Source: an uncultured Chryseobacterium sp. | GTDB lineage: Bacteria > Bacteroidota > Bacteroidia > Flavobacteriales > Weeksellaceae | DNA: 36,034 nucleotides | Assembly (NCBI GenBank): GCA_913778085.1 | Contig: CAJYXJ010000009.1 | Coordinates: 1-36,034, forward strand | Direction of reading: 5' to 3' | Shown: in pieces, positions 30,026 to 36,034 of the stretch | How the letters are laid out: every line of letters begins with the position of its first letter | How positions within the stretch are numbered: the first letter of the stretch is position 1 | Program-made: the position numbers and the translations under genes | The notes under the pieces: model-generated | The model's database searches: none | The model's input: the letters and a program-made list of their open reading frames with translations, nothing else | Told to the model about the DNA's origin: nothing

Positions 30026-32866
30026 TTAATCGATGTTTTTTAAGAGTATCCAGCCTGAATATTTGATCTGTGTCTGTGCCTTATTCGGTTCGGTCCAGGT
30101 AATCTCATACCAGTAAGTGGCTGTAGGAAGCTTTTTACCATATATGCTTCCGTCCCATTTGTAATCGTTGAATTTGTTGGCCTGATGCACCCTGTTTCCG
30201 TATCTGTCGTAGATAGTAAATATCAGATCTTTTTTATAAGACAGTTCCGAATAATCGATATAATCGTTTTTGTTGTCTCCATTAGGAGTAATGGCATTCA
30301 GAAGGTTAGGAACCGTTACGGTAACATCGATCGGCTCACAGTTGTAGAAATCTTTTACATAAATACTGTTTTCACCCCTGGGAAGGTTTTCAAAGAAATT
30401 TGAATCCTGCCATTTGATGCCGTCCAGCGAATATTGGTAAGAAGGTGTTCCCCCGCTTACCTTTACCGTAATGGTGTTGTTCTTAATATCAAGCCCTGTA
30501 ATAACGGGCTGTACCGCAGGGCTTACCTGTACGGGCTGCAGTGTGTAGCATTCCCCTGACTTCAGATTTACCCAATAAGTTCCGACTCCTGCACTTATGG
30601 TCTGGGTAGTTTCCCCGGTGCTCCATTCGTAGCCGTCAAATCCCGGGCCTGCATCCAATACGGCTTTATTTTCAATGCATATGATTTTATCTTTCAGAAC
30701 ATTTGATTTCACCGGCGGAATAACAACCAGCATAATTTCCGCAATACTGTAGCATCCGTTCCCATTTGTTACCTTCACATACACTTTGGTATCGGATGAA
30801 ATAAAAGTTGAGGCCGGCACAATCACGTTTGTTCCGTTGGTAAGATCTTGAAGGGTAGGATAAAAGGTTTTTACCACACCGGTTGCGGCAGTCACCGGTG
30901 CCGTTTCGAGATTAAATAATGCAGTAGTAGGTTTCGCAGGAATATAGCAGGATCTTATGGATACATTTTTTACGGTAGGATTAGGGTTTACGATCATCGT
31001 CATGGTTACCTGCTCGCAGCCCACTCCCGTAGAAGGGTTGGCGCAGAAATGATAAATCAGGACATCATTACCTACAAATCCCGCTGTTGGGGAATAAATG
31101 ATATTTCCTGTTGCGGCATCAATGGTTGCCGTTCCGTGAGCAGGAGGCGTATCGATCTGGAGGGTGCCTGCGGCAATGGCAACCGTATGATTTGTAAATT
31201 TCGGAATGACTGTTTTTTGAGCGTCACAAACCACCAGGCTTTTGGTAGTCTGTTCGTAACACGATTCTACCGTAAAAACGGGAGTTGTGGCAAAGCATCC
31301 TCCCATTCCCACTTTTACCGTATAAATTCCGGGAAGCATAGGAGTATAGGTGTAAGTGTTGGCTCCGGCAATAGGATTGGGGCCTAGAAACCATTGGTAC
31401 GATTCAAAGCCGTCTCCCACTTCTAAAGTTATTCCGGGGGTACAGTCTCCGGTTTTGCTGATGACAGGAATGGAAGTGAAACCTGCAAAATATCCGCCAT
31501 ATCCTACAACACCGCTTCCGCCTGCAATGCCTGCAGTAACGGCCTTAGTGGAAAGAATCGATACATTTCCCGTAACGCCTGTTATAGAATAGGAAACCCA
31601 GTCCGCAGTACCACTGACGTCATATGGGCCCTGGGTGGCAGTAGGGGTGATGGGTGCTCCGCCGTTGAGGCTGTACGTAACTGCTGCACCCTTTTCCGTT
31701 AAAATATTTAATTTAATAGTATTGGTAACATTCGGCGGAAGCTTTTCAATCATTCCAATCTCATCAATTTTTCTGGGCAGCAAACAGTTGAGCGGAGGTA
31801 TGTAATTAAAACCGATTGTTGCACTCGAATTGGCAGTGCCGGCAAGAAGCTGATATACATACGCATTTTTCGAGGTCTTTACATAAAGATTGTAATGATC
31901 ATTTCCCTGATTGATATAGTTGGTATTGCTGATTTCATTCACCCTGTAATATTGGCCTTCATTGATAGTAGTGACAGCGATAGGGTTGTTATTTACAAAA
32001 ATCTGGGTATTGTTCTCCGTCGCAACGATCAGGGCATCTTCTGTAGCAGCTGAGATATTCCCATATCCTTTTACAAGAACGAATTCTTTTCCAAGCCTGT
32101 CTGTAGGAACGGACTGATCCATTACGATATCTCCGTTGGTGAGGGGGGTTCCGATATTATATTCCCCGAGAAAATTTCCGTTCGTAACGGATACCGGTTT
32201 GTCTGAAACGATTTTGGCACCGATAAAACCTTTTAAATTTCCGGGCTGATTGCCTCTTCCCTCGACAATATAAGATTGTCCTTTGTTAAGGGTGATCGTC
32301 ATGGTGGGCATTGCAGCGGCCGTCGTACCGTTTGTGAAGACTACGTTATTGGCATATCCGGAGATGGTAACCGTCGTGTTGTCCTGAGTAGCGAGAATAC
32401 CTGTGGTAAAGTTCATGAATGATCCTGTATTGGTAAGCGGTGCAACAACGGCATAAAACTTAGTCCCGATTCCGGCTTTTCCTTTAGAGGTTAAAATTTC
32501 CCCATGGGCAGGAACGATAAACCTGAACGTTGCAAAAAAAGGTTTGCTCCCTTTCAGGTAAAGTCCTTTTGTACCGACGCTGAAAAGATCTGCCGCAGTT
32601 GATCCGATCATGTTGGCCGCAGTAATATCAAAAAGCTGTGGATTACCTTTGCTGATGGTAACTGTACCGATTACAACATTGTTGTTATAGATATCTACGG
32701 CAAAAGGAACCAGAGAGTCTGTAGAAAGATAAAGAGCCTGCTTTGCTGTGCTGGAAGAAAAATTGGCAGAAGAAAAAGGTGCGAACCAGTGTTCCGTATC
32801 TCTTTGTGCCGAAAGATTAATAAATGATAAAATAAACAGAAGTAAGAAGTAGAGCTGTTTTTTCAT
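30026..32866 (-). CDS. Giant T9SS type B surface protein with IgGFc-binding-like domain (copy 2)
   Basis: 946 residues: signal peptide (1-20, INLSAQ), IgGFc-binding-like domain (about 22-335; TEHWFAPF, ALYLSTDSLVPFAVDIYNN, RLGKEFVLVKGYG, NNTQIFVNN), a Gly-rich stretch AGGSGVVGYGGYFAGF, an Ig-like module with Cys (about 470-540), a bacterial Ig module (PPAHGTATIDAATGNIIYSP, about 545-630), one CYIPAKP module (about 640-720), DAGPGFDGYEWSTGETTQ (about 735-780), SprB-like SGGTPSYQYSLDG (about 795-850) and the T9SS type B domain (about 855-946; NAITPNGDNKNDYIDY, YDRYGNRV, WDGS). I chose the ATG at 32866 because the signal peptide starts there; the codon at 32890 lies in the -7 element. It is closest to copy 1. 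Confidence 0.88.
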   Translation of the reverse strand: MKKQLYFLLLFILSFINLSAQRDTEHWFAPFSSANFSSSTAKQALYLSTDSLVPFAVDIYNNNVVIGTVTISKGNPQLFDITAANMIGSTAADLFSVGTKGLYLKGSKPFFATFRFIVPAHGEILTSKGKAGIGTKFYAVVAPLTNTGSFMNFTTGILATQDNTTVTISGYANNVVFTNGTTAAAMPTMTITLNKGQSYIVEGRGNQPGNLKGFIGAKIVSDKPVSVTNGNFLGEYNIGTPLTNGDIVMDQSVPTDRLGKEFVLVKGYGNISAATEDALIVATENNTQIFVNNNPIAVTTINEGQYYRVNEISNTNYINQGNDHYNLYVKTSKNAYVYQLLAGTANSSATIGFNYIPPLNCLLPRKIDEIGMIEKLPPNVTNTIKLNILTEKGAAVTYSLNGGAPITPTATQGPYDVSGTADWVSYSITGVTGNVSILSTKAVTAGIAGGSGVVGYGGYFAGFTSIPVISKTGDCTPGITLEVGDGFESYQWFLGPNPIAGANTYTYTPMLPGIYTVKVGMGGCFATTPVFTVESCYEQTTKSLVVCDAQKTVIPKFTNHTVAIAAGTLQIDTPPAHGTATIDAATGNIIYSPTAGFVGNDVLIYHFCANPSTGVGCEQVTMTMIVNPNPTVKNVSIRSCYIPAKPTTALFNLETAPVTAATGVVKTFYPTLQDLTNGTNVIVPASTFISSDTKVYVKVTNGNGCYSIAEIMLVVIPPVKSNVLKDKIICIENKAVLDAGPGFDGYEWSTGETTQTISAGVGTYWVNLKSGECYTLQPVQVSPAVQPVITGLDIKNNTITVKVSGGTPSYQYSLDGIKWQDSNFFENLPRGENSIYVKDFYNCEPIDVTVTVPNLLNAITPNGDNKNDYIDYSELSYKKDLIFTIYDRYGNRVHQANKFNDYKWDGSIYGKKLPTATYWYEITWTEPNKAQTQIKYSGWILLKNID

Positions 32867-32887
32867 GGCTTTAAATTTAGCTTTTAA

Positions 32888-32895
32888 CAAAAATA
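32888..32895 (-). promoter_or_regulatory. Probable -7 element of surface protein copy 2
   Basis: The minus strand reads TATTTTTG, 21 bases before the ATG at 32866. Confidence 0.5.
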
Positions 32896-32933
32896 GGCTT
32901 TTATTTCATATTGAATGGGAAAATAATAAAAAA

Positions 32934-32956
32934 AAGCACAGTTAAACACTGTGCTT
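32934..32956 (-). terminator. Terminator of surface protein copy 1
   Basis: A perfect 9-bp stem (AAGCACAGT / ACTGTGCTT) with a 5-base loop continues into a long T-run on the minus strand. It lies 23 bases past the stop at 32980. Confidence 0.85.
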
Positions 32957-32979
32957 GTAATTATTTAGTCTAAATTTTG

Positions 32980-35826
32980 TTAATCTCTATTTTTAACAAC
33001 AATCCACCCTGAATATTTTATTGGAGTCTGTTTGCTGTTCGGTTCATTCCAGCTGAGATCAAACCAGTAGTTTCCGGTAGGTACTTTCTTTCCTCCTACG
33101 CCACCGTCCCATTTGTAGCCGTTGGTTTTATTTCCCTGATGCATTTTTGCTCCGTAACGGTCATAAATGTTGAATACGAAATTCGGTTTATGAGCCAGTG
33201 CCGAATAATCCAGCACATCATTTACGCCGTCTCCGTTTGGTGTAATGATATTGATCAGATTCGGTACCGTAACCTCCACATCAATAGGATCACAATCGTA
33301 AGAATCTTTCAGGTAGAATGTATGGTTTCCTCTCGGAACATTGGTAAAAATATTGGAATCCTGCCATTTAATGTTATCCATAGAATATTGGTAAGGAGCA
33401 GTACCGCCTAGGGCATTTACCGTAACGGTATTATTTGAAATATCGATATTGGAAATAACCGGTTGCTCGGAAGCATATACTTTTACCGTTTGTCTTGTTA
33501 CACATTCTCCTGTTTTAAGATCAATCCAATATGTTCCTACGGCTACATTGGTAATGCTCTGGGTTGTCGCGCCTGTACTCCATTTATACGAATTAAAGCC
33601 AGGACCTGCGTCCAGTGTGGTGGTATCTTCCATACAGATAATCTTATCTTCAAGTTTACTGGAATATACAGGAGGAAGAACCACCAGTGTAATCTTTGCC
33701 ACCCTGAAACATCCGTTTGCATTGCTCACTCTTACAAAAACAACCCCATTCGGAGCGATATAATTTGAAAAATTTGAAATTTGGTTTGTTCCGTTTTGGG
33801 CATCTGTAAGAGAAGGATAATATTTTTTAGTAGTACCCGCCGTACTGGTTACCAGAGCGGTAGTAAGATCAAACAGGGCCATAGCCGGAGTCGCCGTGAT
33901 GAAACATGATCTCAAAGTAGCATCACTTACTTCCGGGCTTGCCGAAACAGTGAACGTTAAAGTTACCTGTTCGCAGTCTGTAAATTCAGGATCATTCCCG
34001 CAGAATTTATAAACGATCGTATCCGTTCCTGCAAATCCGAAGGTCGGAGTATAGATGATTACTCCGTTCGGATCAATAACCGCAGTACCGTTTGTCGGAG
34101 GTGTAACGATTGTTACAGTACTTGGAACATACGTCTGGGTAGAGTTGGTAAATGAAGGAACTACGCTCTGGAAGCCTTCACAGACCGTTAATGCTTTTGT
34201 TGTCTGATTAAGACAGGTAAATACTTTAAATACCGGTGTAACTACAGGAGTACAGGTTCCCACAACAACTCTTACAGTGTAATTTCCTGCTTGTGTCGGG
34301 GTAAAGGTATTGGATGTTGCTCCGGGAATGGCCGTATTTCCCCGGAACCACTGGTAAGAATCAAACCCGTCATCTACCTCAAGGATCAGACCCGGAATAC
34401 ATTCGCCGGTTTGTTTTGCAATTACAGGGATAGAGGAGAATCCTGCAAAATAACCGCCATATCCCACAACCCCGCTGCCTCCGGAAATTCCGGCAGTTAC
34501 AGCTTTTGTAGAAGTAATTGTCATATTTCCCGTCACATTGGGTACGGAATAAGAAACCCAGTTGTTGGTTCCCGTAACATTATAAGGTCCCTGAGCAGCT
34601 GTAGGAGCAGCCCCGTTTACGGTAACTGCAGCCCCTTTTTCTGTCAGGATATTTAATTTTACATTATTTGTAGTAGGCGGAAGGATGCTGATCATCCCGA
34701 TTTCATCAATTTTTCTTGGGAGGTAGCAATTCAACGGCGGGATATAATTAAAGCCGATGGTGGCATTGCTGTTCGCCACTCCTGCCAATAACTGATACAC
34801 ATATACATTCTTTGTGGTTCTGATATACATGTTGTAGTGATTATTACCCTGGTTGATGTAATTTGTGTTGCTTACTTCATTTACCCTGTAGCTTTGCCCT
34901 TCGTTAAGAACAGCGGCAGGTGCGGTTCCGTCATTGATGTATACTTCCGTATTATTTTCGGTAGCCACAATCAGTGCGTCTTCCATTCTCTTGCTGATGT
35001 CTCCGTTTCCTTTTACTACGACGAATTCATTTCCGAGTCTGTCCGTTGGCACAGATTGGTCCATTACGGTATCCGATCCGTCAAAAGAACCGGTGAGTGC
35101 AAACTGCCCGTTAAAGTTTCCATTGGTTACCGAGATAGGTTTATTGGCAATTATTTTGGAACCGATGAATGCTTTTTTATTGGCTGCCGTATTTCCGACC
35201 CCTTCTATAATATAGGACTGTCCTTTATTTAGGGTAAAGGTTATTGTCGGGTTTGTCACCCCTGTCCATCCGTTGGTAAATACGGTGTTTGGGGAATATC
35301 CGGAAACGGTAACGGTGGTGTTGTCTTCCGTAGCCATAATCCCTGCCATAAAATTAAGAATCGTAGAAGATGCTGATCCAGTGGTAATATTTTCTATTGG
35401 TGATACTACGGCATAGAATTTTGTTCCTATTCCTGCTTTCCCTTTTGAAGTAAGGATTTCACCGTGACTTGTTACGGAAAAACGCAGGGTTGCGTAATAG
35501 GGTCTGGTACCTTTTGTATATAATCCTTTACTGATAGGTGTAAAAAGGTCTGATTCAGCAGAAGTGATAATGGCTGCAAGCGGCACTGCAAATGTCTGTG
35601 GACTTCCCTTACTGATTGTTACTGTACCGATCAACACATTATTGCTGAATATCTGCACAGGAAAGGGGGTAGTGGAGTCTGTAGAAAAATACAAGGCCTG
35701 CTGCGGACTCGAGAGAACGGAGCTTCTGGCAGCCATAGGTGCAAACCAATGATCCGTGTCTCTTTGTGCAAAGACTGTATTGATTCCGAAAAGAATCAAC
35801 ATAAACGAAAATAAAATTTTATTCAT
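32980..35826 (-). CDS. Giant T9SS type B surface protein with IgGFc-binding-like domain (copy 1)
   Basis: 948 residues with the same order as copy 2: signal peptide (1-21, NTVFAQ), IgGFc-binding-like domain (about 22-340; TDHWFAPM, ALYFSTDSTTPFPVQIFSNN, RLGNEFVVVKGNGDI, NNTEVYIND), AGGYGG-type Gly-rich segment, Ig-like Cys module (DDGFDSYQWFRGNTAIPGAT), bacterial Ig module (PPTNGTAVIDPNGVIIYTP), a CFITATP module with LFDLTTALVTS and YYPSLTDAQNGTNQI, DAGPGFNSYKWSTGATTQS, SprB-like LGGTAPYQYSMDN, and T9SS type B domain (last 90 residues; NIITPNGDGVNDVLDY, YDRYGAKMH, WDGG). The ATG at 35826 begins the signal peptide; the ATG at 35850 lies in the promoter. Function unknown beyond export and probable adhesion. 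Confidence 0.88.
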   Translation of the reverse strand: MNKILFSFMLILFGINTVFAQRDTDHWFAPMAARSSVLSSPQQALYFSTDSTTPFPVQIFSNNVLIGTVTISKGSPQTFAVPLAAIITSAESDLFTPISKGLYTKGTRPYYATLRFSVTSHGEILTSKGKAGIGTKFYAVVSPIENITTGSASSTILNFMAGIMATEDNTTVTVSGYSPNTVFTNGWTGVTNPTITFTLNKGQSYIIEGVGNTAANKKAFIGSKIIANKPISVTNGNFNGQFALTGSFDGSDTVMDQSVPTDRLGNEFVVVKGNGDISKRMEDALIVATENNTEVYINDGTAPAAVLNEGQSYRVNEVSNTNYINQGNNHYNMYIRTTKNVYVYQLLAGVANSNATIGFNYIPPLNCYLPRKIDEIGMISILPPTTNNVKLNILTEKGAAVTVNGAAPTAAQGPYNVTGTNNWVSYSVPNVTGNMTITSTKAVTAGISGGSGVVGYGGYFAGFSSIPVIAKQTGECIPGLILEVDDGFDSYQWFRGNTAIPGATSNTFTPTQAGNYTVRVVVGTCTPVVTPVFKVFTCLNQTTKALTVCEGFQSVVPSFTNSTQTYVPSTVTIVTPPTNGTAVIDPNGVIIYTPTFGFAGTDTIVYKFCGNDPEFTDCEQVTLTFTVSASPEVSDATLRSCFITATPAMALFDLTTALVTSTAGTTKKYYPSLTDAQNGTNQISNFSNYIAPNGVVFVRVSNANGCFRVAKITLVVLPPVYSSKLEDKIICMEDTTTLDAGPGFNSYKWSTGATTQSITNVAVGTYWIDLKTGECVTRQTVKVYASEQPVISNIDISNNTVTVNALGGTAPYQYSMDNIKWQDSNIFTNVPRGNHTFYLKDSYDCDPIDVEVTVPNLINIITPNGDGVNDVLDYSALAHKPNFVFNIYDRYGAKMHQGNKTNGYKWDGGVGGKKVPTGNYWFDLSWNEPNSKQTPIKYSGWIVVKNRD

Positions 35827-35847
35827 AGTATGGAATATGGATTTTTG

Positions 35848-35855
35848 CAAAAATA
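35848..35855 (-). promoter_or_regulatory. Probable -7 element of surface protein copy 1
   Basis: The minus strand reads TATTTTTG, 21 bases before the ATG at 35826, the same element and spacing as in copy 2. Confidence 0.5.
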
Positions 35856-35915
35856 ATAGAAAATTCTTTTAAGTATTAAATTATTATTAAAAAATGCAAT
35901 TTTATTTATAAAAAG

Positions 35916-35948
35916 AATCCGTCTCACAACCACCAAGTGAGGCGGATT
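35916..35948 (-). terminator. Terminator of the gene entering from the right edge
   Basis: A 12-bp stem (AATCCGTCTCAC / GTGAGGCGGATT, one G-T pair) with a 9-base loop has T-rich sequence on both sides. It follows a reading frame that ends at 36000. Confidence 0.75.
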
Positions 35949-35999
35949 TTTATATTCATTAAATTCCGGCATTCTTTGGAAAAGAAAAAGTTGTCATCA

Positions 36000-36034
36000 T
36001 CATGCAACCTTCTTTCTTAAATTATGGGCTAAAG
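36000..36034 (-). CDS. C-terminal fragment, possibly of a transposase
   Basis: The minus strand at the right edge is open and ends with LAHNLRKKVA followed by three consecutive TGA codons. The string AHNLRK is typical of the last residues of IS1182/IS4-like transposases, but ten residues are too few for certainty. The hairpin at 35916-35948 would be its terminator. Confidence 0.3.
   Translation of the reverse strand, partial: LAHNLRKKVA

Noticed and set aside
33139-35752. Plus-strand open frames opposite the giant surface proteins
   Set aside because: They recur at matching places in the paralogs only because the paralogs are similar, and show no start signals.

Overview
The window looks like chromosomal DNA from a flavobacterium, most likely Chryseobacterium or a close relative (Weeksellaceae). 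The evidence is the Bacteroidota promoter form (TAnnTTTG, sometimes with an upstream TTG) in front of most genes, type IX secretion (T9SS) sorting domains of types A and B, a Chryseobacterium-style GG-leader bacteriocin-like peptide, DUF4407 and DUF3667 proteins, and the rplM-rpsI-rpsB order. No tRNA, rRNA, CRISPR array or intact mobile element was seen.

Layout. 1-1.2 kb: membrane-anchored TPR/LuxR-type regulator with a disordered 5' end. 1.3-3.5 kb: DUF4407 membrane protein, small lipoprotein, ruvC. 3.7-6.1 kb: four-gene operon of a PadR repressor followed by three related membrane proteins. 6.2-9.0 kb: overlapping pair made of a large carbohydrate-binding beta-helix-like protein and a small T9SS type A protein. 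9.1-11.0 kb: Cys-motif/carboxypeptidase-regulatory-like protein, Dph6-like PP-loop ATPase, small lipoprotein. 11.1-14.6 kb: TPR protein with a homopolymer frameshift, then an overlapping pair of NodB-type deacetylase and DUF2135-like/TPR protein. 14.8-18.2 kb: fused B12-dependent mutase of the IcmF type. 18.4-19.8 kb: small membrane protein and DUF3667 protein, convergent. 20.2-22.0 kb: rplM, rpsI, rpsB. 22.1-25.3 kb: three paralogous secreted proteins around a GG-leader peptide and trmB. 25.6-26.35 kb: carboxypeptidase-regulatory-like secreted protein. 26.5-35.8 kb: three tandem giant T9SS type B proteins with IgGFc-binding-like N-termini. The right edge may hold the last codons of a transposase.

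Housekeeping genes (ruvC, trmB, rplM-rpsI-rpsB, the IcmF-type mutase) are mixed with lineage-specific envelope genes. The recurrent theme is duplication of exported or membrane proteins: three in the PadR operon, three around the GG-leader peptide, three giant surface proteins. Several starts were set by promoter position: DUF4407, padR, the mutase and the 25.6 kb protein all have longer open frames whose first codon lies in or upstream of the -7 element. Three same-strand units (11.0, 12.3 and 14.7 kb) share an unusual junction in which the T-run of one terminator runs directly into the -7 box of the next promoter.

The best candidates for something undescribed are the PadR-linked membrane protein trio, the GG-leader peptide set among three secreted paralogs, and the two-protein surface module at 6.2-9.0 kb. 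All functional linkage here is inferred from sequence and layout only.
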